Below, piece by piece: positions 39,103 to 48,411 of a DNA stretch of 60,642 bases. A program made the translations under genes and the position numbers. The DNA lies in NCBI GenBank assembly GCA_029432795.1, contig JARNMJ010000024.1, positions 1-60,642 of the forward strand, in the 5' to 3' direction. Numbering within the stretch: the first letter of the stretch is position 1; every line of letters starts with the position of its first letter. Under the pieces are notes generated by a model that saw nothing but the letters and a program-made list of their open reading frames with translations, was not told where the DNA came from and made no database searches. The stretch is from Pontiellaceae bacterium B12219. GTDB taxonomy: Bacteria; Verrucomicrobiota; Kiritimatiellia; Kiritimatiellales; Pontiellaceae.

Positions 39103-39857
39103 GCGCAATAGACTCCGCCGTTAATATCCAAGGTGGCACCGGTCATAAAACCGTCGAACTGCTCCGCCAGAAAGACCACCGAATGAGCAACGTCGTCCGG
39201 CGTGCCGGCACGGCCCAATGGAATCTGGGCAATCGTTGCAGCAGCCGACTCCTTGGTGGTGTGTGTATTGTGAAAACTCGTTTCAAGAATCAAACCGGGC
39301 GCGAGGGCATTCACACGAATGCCATCCGGCCCGAGCTCATTGGAAAGCGCGCGCGTCATGGTGAGCACCGCGCCCTTGGCCAGCGAATAAACCAGCGACC
39401 CGGGATGCCCGCCTTTCCGACCGGCCAGCGAAGCAAGGTTCACAATGCTCGCACTGCCCGCCTTCTTCAACGCCGGAACCGCAGCCTGCGTAACGTTCAG
39501 CATGGAGGTCACATTCACATCAATGACCGTCCGCCAGAAATCCATATCCACTTCATTCAATAAGCGCCGGGCAATCAAAGAACCGGCGTTATTAATCAGA
39601 ATATCGAGCCCGCCAAGGCACGCGACGGAATCGGTAACGAGTTGTTCTGCCGCCGCGGCATCCGTCAGGTCGGCCTGAAAAATACAAACGCGCTCTTCGC
39701 CATATTCCGCCTTCAGGGCATTGGCCGCATCGGCCGAAGAAAAATAATGTACAGCCACGTTACAGCCCTCCGCCAGCAGTGCCTTGCTGATGGCCAACCC
39801 GATACCCTGCGCACCGGCCGTAACCAGCGCGCGTTTTCCGTTCAGTTTTTTACTCAT
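39099..39857 (-). CDS. SDR oxidoreductase, probable DEH reductase
   Basis: 252 aa, classical SDR. Cofactor motif VTAGAQGIGLAI, NNAG at about 90, and catalytic Ser/Tyr/Lys in NLASLAG and VYSLAKGA. In alginate pathways an SDR reduces 4-deoxy-L-erythro-5-hexoseulose uronate to KDG; the placement between lyase and transporter genes supports this, but specificity is inferred. ATGA overlaps at both ends show tight translational coupling. No KDG kinase or aldolase is in the window. Confidence 0.85.
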   Translation of the reverse strand: MSKKLNGKRALVTAGAQGIGLAISKALLAEGCNVAVHYFSSADAANALKAEYGEERVCIFQADLTDAAAAEQLVTDSVACLGGLDILINNAGSLIARRLLNEVDMDFWRTVIDVNVTSMLNVTQAAVPALKKAGSASIVNLASLAGRKGGHPGSLVYSLAKGAVLTMTRALSNELGPDGIRVNALAPGLILETSFHNTHTTKESAAATIAQIPLGRAGTPDDVAHSVVFLAEQFDGFMTGATLDINGGVYCA

Positions 39858-41605
39858 GATTCATTTCCTTTTTTAGATGCCCGATACAACAGTGCGCCTA
39901 CACCGCCAATCAAACCGCCGGAGAATAAAAAGGCGATACGGCTCATCCATGGATTCGGCACCAGAATCAGCAACAGAACAAAACCGCCATAGACAAAGCA
40001 GAGGATTCCGAGCATCCGTGATTGTGCCCCATCCTTGGCCTCGCCCACTTCTTTCCTGAAATCAATCGGCGTACGCATCGCCGTAAAAAACGTGTCCACC
40101 CGCGCCCTGAACTCAACCGAAGATTTTCTGTAGAACAAGGAGGTAGCAAAGAACCAGGCCGTGCAAATCACGGCGTTGGCGAGCACGCCGAAGAAATAAT
40201 AATAGTCCTTCACTTCCCGCGAACTCATTTCACCGTCAAAGCCGAACAGTTCACCAAACCAGGCCGGATCGATAAAATTCTTGATGACCAGCGAAACCGT
40301 CAAACCGACCACCACCGTACTCCAACCGGACCACGGCGGAGTCTTTTTATACATAATGCCCCACACCAGCGGAATCACATATGGAATCGCAATCAAGCCG
40401 CTGAACAGCAGCATCACATTGAACAGATCCATATCTTCCAGTCGGCTGATATACGTCGCAATCATAATGATAATCACACCGAACAACCCGGACACCACAC
40501 GGCCTGCAACCAGCAGCTGCGTTGATGTTTTTTCTTTGCCGACACGCTGATAGAAACTACGGATAAATATGCCGGCATTCCGATTAAGCCCGCTGTCCAT
40601 AGACGAAATCGTTGCCGCAAACAACCCGCAGACCAGCAGCCCCATCATACCGACCGGCAGGACCTTCATCGCCGCAAAAATGTACGAAGCCTCTGCCGGA
40701 TTTTTGAGCATAGGGAATTCAACGGCCAGATCCGGACTCAGTATCCGGGCGGCCATCGGCGGAATAAACCAGATCACCGGACCGATCAGCATCAGGCCGG
40801 AGGCCAACAGCGCGGCCTTGCGCGCCTGATGTTCGTTCTTTACACCGAGGTAGCGATAGGAATCCTGCATATTGTTCAGAATCAGGAACTGCTTGATGAA
40901 GGTCGCAATGATCCAGAACCAGATAATCTGCGGGCGCGCCACCTCGTCCCAGTTAAAATGATGGCCCGGCACTTTTTCAATCAGGCCTGAAATTCCGCCG
41001 ATGTCGGCATGACCCAATACCATTACAGCCGTTACAATCGAAACCGCCATCAGCAGCAGCAATTGAACAAAGTCGCCGGCACAGATGGCCCACGAACCGC
41101 CCGCCACAGAGAGCACAATCACCACAATGCCGACCACCCAGATGGTCTGCTCCATGTTGAATCCGAATACCGCCGAGGCAAATACCGCCAGACCGTTCAG
41201 CCAGATCGAAGCATAGACCAGGCTCATCGGAATCTGCAGCCAGGTGAATACCTGTTCATTCACCGGACCGAAACGTTCGCGCACCGATTCAATAGGCGAT
41301 ACCACCCGCATTCGGCGGAAGCGCGGTGCAAACCAGACAAAGTTAATGAAAAATCCGACGGCGTTCGCGAAAAAGATTAACGCCACCAACGTGCCGTCCT
41401 GATAGGCCTTACTCGCCGCACCGGTAAAGGTCCACGCGCTGAACTGCGTCATGAAGGCCGACCCGCCGACCATCCACCAAAGCATCTGCGCCCCGCCACG
41501 GAAAAAGTCGCTGTCGTTTTTACTGAAATGTTTAAAAACCGGCCCCAGCGAAAGCATGAAGAGGAAGAAGAACCCAATCACCACATAATCGTAAACCGTC
41601 AGCAT
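39854..41605 (-). CDS. SSF sodium:solute symporter of the alginate operon
   Basis: 583 aa from ATG 41605, preceded by AGAGGGGG; the longer frame has no ribosome site. About 13-14 membrane helices; SSF motifs WTFTGAASKAYQDG near the N-terminus and AATISSMDSGLNRNAGIF at the Na+ site. Probable carrier for oligo- or mono-uronates; SSF members serve as oligoalginate transporters in Vibrio. The stop overlaps the SDR start (ATGA). Confidence 0.9.
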   Translation of the reverse strand: MLTVYDYVVIGFFFLFMLSLGPVFKHFSKNDSDFFRGGAQMLWWMVGGSAFMTQFSAWTFTGAASKAYQDGTLVALIFFANAVGFFINFVWFAPRFRRMRVVSPIESVRERFGPVNEQVFTWLQIPMSLVYASIWLNGLAVFASAVFGFNMEQTIWVVGIVVIVLSVAGGSWAICAGDFVQLLLLMAVSIVTAVMVLGHADIGGISGLIEKVPGHHFNWDEVARPQIIWFWIIATFIKQFLILNNMQDSYRYLGVKNEHQARKAALLASGLMLIGPVIWFIPPMAARILSPDLAVEFPMLKNPAEASYIFAAMKVLPVGMMGLLVCGLFAATISSMDSGLNRNAGIFIRSFYQRVGKEKTSTQLLVAGRVVSGLFGVIIIMIATYISRLEDMDLFNVMLLFSGLIAIPYVIPLVWGIMYKKTPPWSGWSTVVVGLTVSLVIKNFIDPAWFGELFGFDGEMSSREVKDYYYFFGVLANAVICTAWFFATSLFYRKSSVEFRARVDTFFTAMRTPIDFRKEVGEAKDGAQSRMLGILCFVYGGFVLLLILVPNPWMSRIAFLFSGGLIGGVGALLYRASKKGNES

Positions 41606-41618
41606 AAAATCCCCCTCT

Positions 41619-42683
41619 TTATCGAATCGGCGGTTGTGCCAGCAAAATGTTCCAATCCTTGGAAACGGCCGTCCAATTCCACTCCGGCACGGCACCGGGC
41701 AGCAACCAGGTTTCGCCGGCGCTTACCGCAACGCCATTCAGTCGGCCGGCCCCCTTCAAGGCAATCAGCACCATCGGCTCGTTTCCAATCCAGTCGGCCG
41801 GCCCCGTACCGTACATACGCCTTAACCGGAAAAAGGCCGCATGCTTCGGATCAATAATCCGTTCCTCAACAAAGGAGTCCGACGTACGCAGCACCTCCGG
41901 TGCCTGCAGCAATTTTTCACAGACCGTGTTCAACGCATATTCCGTATAGTCGAAAAGCGGGAGCACCTCTTCCAGTTCGAGCCCCATAAAGCGCGCATCG
42001 TGCGGCAGAACATGACCGCCCGCACTGAACTCGCAACGCACCACCCAATCGGTCGGCTCCTGCAGTTCGATCATAAAAATGCCTTCGCCTATGGCATGCG
42101 GAATGCCCGCCGGCACCATCAGGCAATCGCCCGGCTTTACCGGTATTTTTTCAAAACAGGCCCGCATGCCTTCCAGATCCTGATCGCGCACCATCTGCCC
42201 CCACTCCTCCGGGGTCGGAGCATGCTGAAAACCCAGATAAACGAAGGCATCGTCATCCCGGACAGAAAGAATATACCAGCACTCGGTCTTACCGGCATTT
42301 CCCCTGAAATGCTCCGCAACAAAAGCCCGGTCAGGATGCGCCTGCAGGTGCAGACGAACACTGGAATCGAGCAGTTTAATCAGAATGCCGGTCCTTCCCA
42401 ATTCATCAACGGGTGGTACCTGATTTCCCCAGAACCACCGGGGGTTCAAAGCAATCACATCAAGCAGCAGCCGCTCGACCCCATCAACAATAATCTTCGA
42501 CAACCCCTCATTGGCCGATTGCTGATTTTCACCGTTCCGTGCCCGCACGGTGGAGGCCAGCCAATCTTCCGGGAAATGGTCATCCGCCGTGCTCCTCCCG
42601 TTGCGAAACGTACGGAGCTCGGCACCGCCGAGGTAACTGCGCCATACATACGCAGGCGGCAACTGAATCGGTTCGTTAGTCAA
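41619..42683 (-). CDS. class I mannose-6-phosphate isomerase-like protein
   Basis: 354 aa with a TTG start at 42683: GGAG lies 7 nt upstream and the first residues (TNEPIQLPPAYVWRSYLGG) fit the family. The start codon lies just inside the upstream gene's last codons (8-nt overlap). Zinc-site motifs LQAHPDRAFV, KTECWYIL and VPAGIPHAIGEG are intact. Converts Man6P/Fru6P or a related sugar; its exact job in an alginate operon is unclear. Exact palindrome at 41650-41664. Confidence 0.85.
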   Translation of the reverse strand: MTNEPIQLPPAYVWRSYLGGAELRTFRNGRSTADDHFPEDWLASTVRARNGENQQSANEGLSKIIVDGVERLLLDVIALNPRWFWGNQVPPVDELGRTGILIKLLDSSVRLHLQAHPDRAFVAEHFRGNAGKTECWYILSVRDDDAFVYLGFQHAPTPEEWGQMVRDQDLEGMRACFEKIPVKPGDCLMVPAGIPHAIGEGIFMIELQEPTDWVVRCEFSAGGHVLPHDARFMGLELEEVLPLFDYTEYALNTVCEKLLQAPEVLRTSDSFVEERIIDPKHAAFFRLRRMYGTGPADWIGNEPMVLIALKGAGRLNGVAVSAGETWLLPGAVPEWNWTAVSKDWNILLAQPPIR

Positions 42684-44454
42684 AGCAGATCTCCCACGCC
42701 GGTTCATTCTCTTTTTCCAAAACAACACCGGATGCATCGGCTGAAACAATCTTCCAATCTCTGGAAGGATGCTTCCCGCAATACGACAAACACACCAGGG
42801 CTCCCTCGCCCTCAACCCATTCTGTCTGCAAAATCGGATAACTGCTCGCATCCGCCAGCATGTGCGTACGCGCTGCGCCGGAATGCCGGATGAGATCGGA
42901 TGAATCCCAGCCCGCCACGGCCTGCAGTTTTGAAAAATGGGTCTCGTCCCCGACGGGTAAACTGTAGCCGCCCACGGTCAATCGCGCCTTCTGATGCGCA
43001 TCGTATTTGTGCAGCTGCAGCTGCCACCCCCCGCGCAACCAGATCCGACTTTCCACCTGCAGGCCGAACAGTGTCACTTTATCGCCCAGCACATAGGCCA
43101 TAGCGACTTCGTTCTCCGTGCATTTAAGCACATGCGTGCTGTGCCGCCCGAAAACCGTTCCGTCCTCTGTTTCCGCCGTTAGCGCGGCGTCGCGCGGAAA
43201 CTCGCCTTCCGGCGATTTCACCTCAAATCCAACGCCGGTGCGGAAACTGGTTTTCCCCCACTTATAGGTTCCGAACGCTGTGTTTCCCGGACAGATGGCA
43301 CTCTCGCCATTCAACAGTTCCACCTCGCCTTCGATGGAGCGCACCACCATTCCAATGATTGGAATCGGGCGCGAATAATCCGCCCCTTCAGCAGGCAGCG
43401 GTTCTTCGGCTTCCGTCCAGAACGGATCAGCCGGCTCAATCAGCAACGGCGCAAAAGCCTTCGCCGCCCAATACGGCGAACCCGCGCACGAATAGGCCTC
43501 GGCCAACGCCGGGAAATCATCAACCCATCCGATACTGAGCGGCTCGCCGGCGGGCAGCCGATCCAGAAAAAACTCCAGATTCTTAGTGCAAAGTTTCCGG
43601 CTCATGCCCGCCGACAGCTCCCGCACCTTGCAAAGATGTGCAAGCCCAAAAGGGGCCGATGCCGCAAAGCGATAGATCAGCGAACGGCCAAACGGAACAT
43701 TTTCGCCGGAGGCCGCAAAAAAGTGCGAATAGTCATGAAGGAACGGTTTGGCATAGTCACGCCAGCGCTCGGCGCGTGCAGGATCCATATCCCCGTAAAG
43801 CCTGCCCCACCACAGGCCGTAATAATGAAAGGCGTAGGCATTATAATGATCGACGGTTTCGTTCATTCCATCCAGAAACCAGCCGTTACCCAGATACATA
43901 CTCTCCAGAATATCCATCCACTGCAGTACAAGCGCCTGATCCTCCGTCGACCCCAGGCCTTCGCGAATCGTAAAACAAAGCGGGAATACGCCGAAAAATA
44001 AATGATTGTTCCGGTGCAGTCCCACGCCGCGCACCGTGCGGAACCACTTCAATACCTGCAGTTTCCCGTCTGCCGTCAACGGCGTCCACAACCAGTCGCG
44101 CGCCATTTCAAGCGCCAGCACCAAAGCACCGGATTCAACGGAATGCTGATGATAGTTGGTGATGGCCCCCCAATACGTATCCGCCTTCGGATCGGTTCCG
44201 GCCACCAGGCCTTCGCGAAACCAGCGCGCCACCTCATCGCGGCTGAATCCCGATGCCTCTCCGCCCTGTGCAGCCAGCCAATGGCTCGCCAGCAAACACG
44301 GCCGGGCAAACGCTTCCAGCTCATCCGCACCAATGCCATGATTACTCGCCATACCTTCCAATGGAATGAACGCTGCACCCGGCTGCATGCGATCGACTAA
44401 CGGTTTCAGCAACTGCTCCGCCGCCAGCACCCAACTTTCATATGAACTCATCAT
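42676..44454 (-). CDS. DUF2264 family protein
   Basis: 592 aa. N-terminal alpha/alpha-barrel region (about 1-360; YWGAITNYHQHSVESGALVLALEMA, GNGWFLDGMNETVDHYNAYAFHYYGL) characteristic of DUF2264, then a beta-rich C-terminal domain. No signal peptide, so cytoplasmic. These proteins often sit in polysaccharide utilisation loci; the biochemical function is not settled. First gene of the operon running to 35756. Exact palindromes at 42752 and 43350. Confidence 0.85.
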   Translation of the reverse strand: MMSSYESWVLAAEQLLKPLVDRMQPGAAFIPLEGMASNHGIGADELEAFARPCLLASHWLAAQGGEASGFSRDEVARWFREGLVAGTDPKADTYWGAITNYHQHSVESGALVLALEMARDWLWTPLTADGKLQVLKWFRTVRGVGLHRNNHLFFGVFPLCFTIREGLGSTEDQALVLQWMDILESMYLGNGWFLDGMNETVDHYNAYAFHYYGLWWGRLYGDMDPARAERWRDYAKPFLHDYSHFFAASGENVPFGRSLIYRFAASAPFGLAHLCKVRELSAGMSRKLCTKNLEFFLDRLPAGEPLSIGWVDDFPALAEAYSCAGSPYWAAKAFAPLLIEPADPFWTEAEEPLPAEGADYSRPIPIIGMVVRSIEGEVELLNGESAICPGNTAFGTYKWGKTSFRTGVGFEVKSPEGEFPRDAALTAETEDGTVFGRHSTHVLKCTENEVAMAYVLGDKVTLFGLQVESRIWLRGGWQLQLHKYDAHQKARLTVGGYSLPVGDETHFSKLQAVAGWDSSDLIRHSGAARTHMLADASSYPILQTEWVEGEGALVCLSYCGKHPSRDWKIVSADASGVVLEKENEPAWEICFD

Positions 44455-44935
44455 GATTTTACATTTATCCTAATTAGAACACTTCAGACGCATGCTGCAC
44501 TGCACCTCGCAGTCCTGCACTCAGACCACTTCATTCATAATTATTAATTTATTACATGACTCGTTCATTCAACGCAATATAAACCTCCTAATTATTGCCT
44601 TTTAATGAGTTCAGCTTATCAAAGATCAGATTCCGACCGGACGGCATCCGGCAACGGACCGGCATTATGTATAATATTAATTAATTAACTCGATAAAATT
44701 TCGGTTGCACGATTTCAATTCCCGGAACAGATACCGCCTGCAAAAAAAGAGCACGAACCACACTCCCGCCAAAATAAATACTGATTCTTCTTACTTTAAA
44801 TCAAACCGCCGAAGGTGATACACACTACCCTCATCTTTGTAACCGGGCTCCTGAAGTGAGACCCGATAGCGTTAACGAATTCATTATAAAATCGGCCAGT
44901 GCGTTTACCGTACTCGCCCAACACTGTACGAAAAT
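44455..44935. other. 481-bp intergenic region, AT-rich promoter DNA
   Basis: No gene is seen. It holds the shared 19-bp sequence at 44533-44551, a further AT-rich stretch at 44668-44690 (ATAATATTAATTAATTAA), and the divergent promoters for the alginate operon and the 112-aa gene. No terminator or 15-bp palindrome copy is present. Confidence 0.7.
44533..44551 (-). promoter_or_regulatory. 19-bp AT-rich sequence, operon promoter copy
   Basis: Reverse complement reads TAAATTAATAATTATGAAT, identical to 26422-26440. It lies about 80 bp upstream of the DUF2264 start, the expected place for an operator or UP-type element of the six-gene operon. Confidence 0.5.
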
Positions 44936-45274
44936 ATGGCTTTTGAAATGTCCAGGGGAAAAGTTCCGCATTTTAGCCTGCGACCGCATCCGGCAGTTAC
45001 AGGAGCGCTTATCTTAATCATCACCGTCGGGCTGCTGCTCGCCCTCTCCTTCTTTGCTAAAGAAGAAGGAACCGGCGTCCATAAGCATAAGGGCATTTTA
45101 ACGCTCATGATCACCGCCGTTTTCTCCATTTGTCTGCTCATTGTGGCCACCGCCAAACTCTGGTACACACACCTCTGGAAGAAAAATTCCACGCACGACC
45201 GCCACAGACAGCACACCCAATACCATCCGGCATCACGGGAAAAACAGTATCGGAACCAGCAGAAACGCCGCTGA
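44936..45274 (+). CDS. small membrane protein of unknown function
   Basis: 112 aa. Two hydrophobic helices (about 21-41 and 54-75) with a charged, His-rich C-terminal tail (about 85-112: HDRHRQHTQYH). No family recognised. Precedes pdxB by 54 bp, same strand. Confidence 0.6.
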   Translation: MAFEMSRGKVPHFSLRPHPAVTGALILIITVGLLLALSFFAKEEGTGVHKHKGILTLMITAVFSICLLIVATAKLWYTHLWKKNSTHDRHRQHTQYHPASREKQYRNQQKRR

Positions 45275-45277
45275 TTT

Positions 45278-45292
45278 TTCCAGCGATTGGAA
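45278..45292. repeat. 15-bp palindrome, intergenic copy (upstream of pdxB)
   Basis: TTCCAG-CGA-TTGGAA, exact, 36 bp before the pdxB start and 3 bp after the preceding stop. Confidence 0.9.
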
Positions 45293-45328
45293 CTTGAGCC
45301 CCATCCCTTAACTGCGGAGAATGCCCGC

Positions 45329-46480
45329 ATGAAAATTGTCTGCGCAGAAACAGTATTGCTTGGCGAAACCGCCTTTTCCACTGCCGGGAAAACCGAAATC
45401 ATTCCCGACCGCGAAATCACACACGATGACCTGCTCGATGCCGATGCACTGATCATCCGTTCCAAAACCAAAGCGACGGAAGAGCTGCTAAAAGGCACAC
45501 CGGTCAAATTTGTCGGCACCGCTACTGCCGGCACCGATCATCTCGATGCCGACTGGATGCAGCGCCGCGGCATCTACAGTTGTGCCGCCCCCGGCTGCAA
45601 TGCCAACAGCGTTTCCGAATATGTCGTTGCCGGCTTGCTCACTCTCGGCCGTCGCCACGGCTTCGACCTCGAAGGAAAAACCATCGGTGTAATCGGATGC
45701 GGAAATGTCGGCAGTCGCGTCGTGAAAAAATGCCACGCGCTCGGCATGAATGTACTGCGGAACGATCCTCCCCTCGCCGCGGTCTCTTCCGATCCCGACT
45801 TCCAATCTCTGGAAACCGTGCTCGCGGAATCCGACATCGTCACGCTCCACGTTCCATTCATCAAAGAAAAGCCCTGGCCCACCGAACGGATGGCTGACTA
45901 TCTGTTTTTTGAACAGCTGAAACCCGGCGCCATTTTCATTAATGCCTCACGCGGCAGCGTGTGCGACTACGATGCATTGATGGATGCCAAACGCGGCGGC
46001 GCCGTTTCGCGTACAATCCTTGATGTATGGTCCCCCGAACCCGCCTTCCGAAACGATATTCTGAAAATGACCGATCTGGCTTCCCCCCATATTGCCGGCC
46101 ATTCCTACGAAGGAAAAATCAACGGAACGATCGACTGCTATAACGAGCTCTGCAACTTCTTTGAAATCTCCAAGGATTGGAACATTGCCGCCTCATTGCC
46201 GGAACCCGAAGTTCCTTCACTGGAAGTCGACTGCACCGCACGGGACGACGAAGAGGTCCTGCACGCAATCATTAAAGCCGTGTATGATATTGAAGAAGAT
46301 GACCGCCTGATTCGCGAGGCCGCTGTGCATGGAGAGATTGATCGGGCGCGAAACTTCGATGCCCTGCGCAAGCACTACCGGATGAGACGCGAGTTTAACA
46401 ACACCACGCTGCACCTCACCGGTGCCGGACAGGAACTGAAGCGTAAGCTGAGCTGCATGGGTTTCGTGTTAGCGGATTAG
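45329..46480 (+). CDS. pdxB: 4-phosphoerythronate dehydrogenase
   Basis: 383 aa from ATG 45329 (MKIVCAETVLLGE). Pyridoxal phosphate synthesis step 2. Substrate domain GTATAGTDHLD, Rossmann motif GVIGCGNVGSRV, and catalytic Arg (NASRGSVCDYDAL), Glu (WSPEP) and His (SPHIAGHS), plus the PdxB-type C-terminal dimerisation domain. Exact palindrome at 45800-45814. Confidence 0.9.
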   Translation: MKIVCAETVLLGETAFSTAGKTEIIPDREITHDDLLDADALIIRSKTKATEELLKGTPVKFVGTATAGTDHLDADWMQRRGIYSCAAPGCNANSVSEYVVAGLLTLGRRHGFDLEGKTIGVIGCGNVGSRVVKKCHALGMNVLRNDPPLAAVSSDPDFQSLETVLAESDIVTLHVPFIKEKPWPTERMADYLFFEQLKPGAIFINASRGSVCDYDALMDAKRGGAVSRTILDVWSPEPAFRNDILKMTDLASPHIAGHSYEGKINGTIDCYNELCNFFEISKDWNIAASLPEPEVPSLEVDCTARDDEEVLHAIIKAVYDIEEDDRLIREAAVHGEIDRARNFDALRKHYRMRREFNNTTLHLTGAGQELKRKLSCMGFVLAD

Positions 46481-46500
46481 TTTTTAATCCAATCGAGGGT

Positions 46501-46558
46501 CGAGTTCCACCTCGACTAAACCCAAACGTACGGAAGACCGGGAGGAACCGGTCCCTCC
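46501..46558. terminator. two hairpins between convergent pdxB and SET gene
   Basis: GTCGAG-TTCCAC-CTCGAC (starting 46499) is followed by GGAGG-AACCGGTC-CCTCC (46541-46558). They separate the two convergent genes. No T tract, so termination is not assured. Confidence 0.45.
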
Positions 46559-46568
46559 AGTGTAACAG

Positions 46569-46898
46569 CTAGGAATTGAGCCACTCCACAAACATTTCCC
46601 CATAGTGGAAGGTAATTTCTTCACCGGGCTGGATATCCCGAAGCGCGTATAATTCCTCGCCATCGAATTCGGCATTCGGTTCGTGCGCATGATTCAGGAA
46701 CTTCAGATCCGAGGTTCCGTTCACGCCGTACTCCTTTCCGTCCTCATCGGTAACCCACAACACATAGGTATCGTCCTCATCGGTAATCTCGCCATGGTAG
46801 GTTCCAATCTTTGCGCCGGCTTCAATCAGCTCAATGGCATAAACCCCCTTGCCGTGAATCCCGCTTTTCCGCACTTCCAATTTATGCATATTCGGCAT
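46569..46898 (-). CDS. small SET-domain protein, putative lysine methyltransferase
   Basis: 109 aa, essentially a bare SET core: RKSGIHGKGVYA (SAM binding), LKFLNHAHEPNAEF (the conserved NHxxxPN), and EITFHYGE (catalytic Tyr). No pre- or post-SET cysteine cluster. Bacterial SET proteins are scattered; target is unknown. It starts right after the modF-like stop with no gap. Confidence 0.85.
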   Translation of the reverse strand: MPNMHKLEVRKSGIHGKGVYAIELIEAGAKIGTYHGEITDEDDTYVLWVTDEDGKEYGVNGTSDLKFLNHAHEPNAEFDGEELYALRDIQPGEEITFHYGEMFVEWLNS

Positions 46899-48224
46899 CT
46901 AACTCTCCATCTTCAGCGTTCGTTGGATACAGGAAATCTGATCGGTGGTATGATGCGAAACATATACCAGCGTTGTTCCGCTGCTTTGCCCGATATGATC
47001 AATCAAATTTAAAATGGTCCGCCGGTTCACCTCATCCAATCCCTGGCACGGCTCATCCAGAATGAGCAGGGCCGGCCGTTTAATCATGGCCCGGGCAATC
47101 AATACCAGCCGCTGTTCGCCGTAGGACAAACTCCTGAGCGGACGCGTCATCTTATGCCCCAGATGCAGCAGATTGATCCATTCTTTTGCACACCGAATTT
47201 CCTGCAGCAATGGCTTGCGGTAGATTCCGATGGAATCGTGCAGACCGGAAATAACCACATCAAGAATCGAGGCCGACACCCGGTAGTTCACCTGCACCGA
47301 CGAGGAAACATGCCCAATGTGTTTTTTAATGTCCCACACGCTTTCTCCCGAACCGCGGCGGATCCCAAAAACATTCACATCGTTTGCATAGAGCTGCGGA
47401 TGATCCCCCGTCACCATTTCCAGCAGCGTGGTTTTACCGCAGCCGTTCGGCCCCGCCACCTGCCAATGCTCGCCCGGCTCCACCCGCCAATCCAGTTCCT
47501 GGAAAACCGGCTTGTCCCCGTAGGCCACACCGACCTGCCTGAAATCAATCAGCGGCATTCCCGGTTTCAGCTCCAGCGGCTCCCGCTCCGGCGGCTCCGG
47601 GAGCTGATCCGGCAGCGCATACATCTTGAAAAAACGTTCCAGATCATCTCCAGCCGAAACGGTATCCACGATGCCGAACTCATCGATCAGAAAAACCGTA
47701 CTTGCAGCTTCAATAATTTCATCCACCCGATTCAGAATCAGCACAAGTTGCAGTCCCTGTTCCGCAAGCCGGGTCAATAAACGCTTCAGCTCGTCCTGCG
47801 CCTGAATATCCAGCCCGTCAAACGGCTCATCCAGAACCAGCCGTTTCGGCTTTTCCGCCAGCGCCCGGCAGATCTGCGCCTTCCGGAACTCGCCGGTCGA
47901 AAGAAACTTCAGTCCACGCTCCAGAATCGGTTCCATATTGAATGCGGAAAAACAGCGCTCCAGCTCCGGCGTAATGGCTCCGACCTCTGCAATAAAGTCC
48001 GCAACGCTGCGCCCCGGATCGGGACAATCCATGAAATCGGAATCATCATTACGCCGCTCCTCTTCCATTACCTCAATCTGCTGTTCCAGCGAAACAAGCT
48101 GGCACGGAACGTCCGAAGTCTGGAAAAGTTCCTCCGCCAGCCGGCTCTTCCCGGAACCATTGGTTCCGAGGATCGTACAGGATTTTTCTTCTGCCCGTAG
48201 AAAATGGATAATTTGCTGAATCAT
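46899..48224 (-). CDS. modF: ModF/PhrA-type twin ABC ATPase
   Basis: 441 aa with two ABC domains in one chain: Walker A LGTNGSGKSRLAEEL and GPNGCGKTTLLEM, signatures RKAQICRAL-region and SYGEQRLVLIARAM, and LILDEPCQGLDEVNRR. The segment DIKKHIGHVSSSVQVNYRVS is typical of ModF. No membrane partner is nearby. The molybdenum link fits the nif operon 5 kb away, but that is inference; the E. coli homologue's role is also unclear. Confidence 0.82.
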   Translation of the reverse strand: MIQQIIHFLRAEEKSCTILGTNGSGKSRLAEELFQTSDVPCQLVSLEQQIEVMEEERRNDDSDFMDCPDPGRSVADFIAEVGAITPELERCFSAFNMEPILERGLKFLSTGEFRKAQICRALAEKPKRLVLDEPFDGLDIQAQDELKRLLTRLAEQGLQLVLILNRVDEIIEAASTVFLIDEFGIVDTVSAGDDLERFFKMYALPDQLPEPPEREPLELKPGMPLIDFRQVGVAYGDKPVFQELDWRVEPGEHWQVAGPNGCGKTTLLEMVTGDHPQLYANDVNVFGIRRGSGESVWDIKKHIGHVSSSVQVNYRVSASILDVVISGLHDSIGIYRKPLLQEIRCAKEWINLLHLGHKMTRPLRSLSYGEQRLVLIARAMIKRPALLILDEPCQGLDEVNRRTILNLIDHIGQSSGTTLVYVSHHTTDQISCIQRTLKMES

Positions 48225-48310
48225 GCAAACACGGTAAGTTGATTCCCCCCGTATTTCAACCCTGCGACGTACAGGGATGCAGAATAAAAACTCGTAGGCA
48301 GAAGTTTGCA

Positions 48311-48382
48311 GTTCCGCGTTGACTGGCGTCTCGCTTCGCGTCAGGCGGCCAGTCCGCAGAGGCCGCCTAAAGGCGGAACTAC
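48311..48382. repeat. 72-bp REP/MITE-like repeat, copy A
   Basis: Begins GTTCCGCG and ends with the complementary GGCGGAAC, then TAC. Inside, GACTGGC pairs with GCCAGTC and CCGCCT-AAA-GGCGG makes a second hairpin. Copy B at 51267-51342 is in inverted orientation on the other side of uvrA. Confidence 0.88.
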
Positions 48383-48411
48383 ATACCTTTCACACCCCTT
48401 TCACACTCTTC

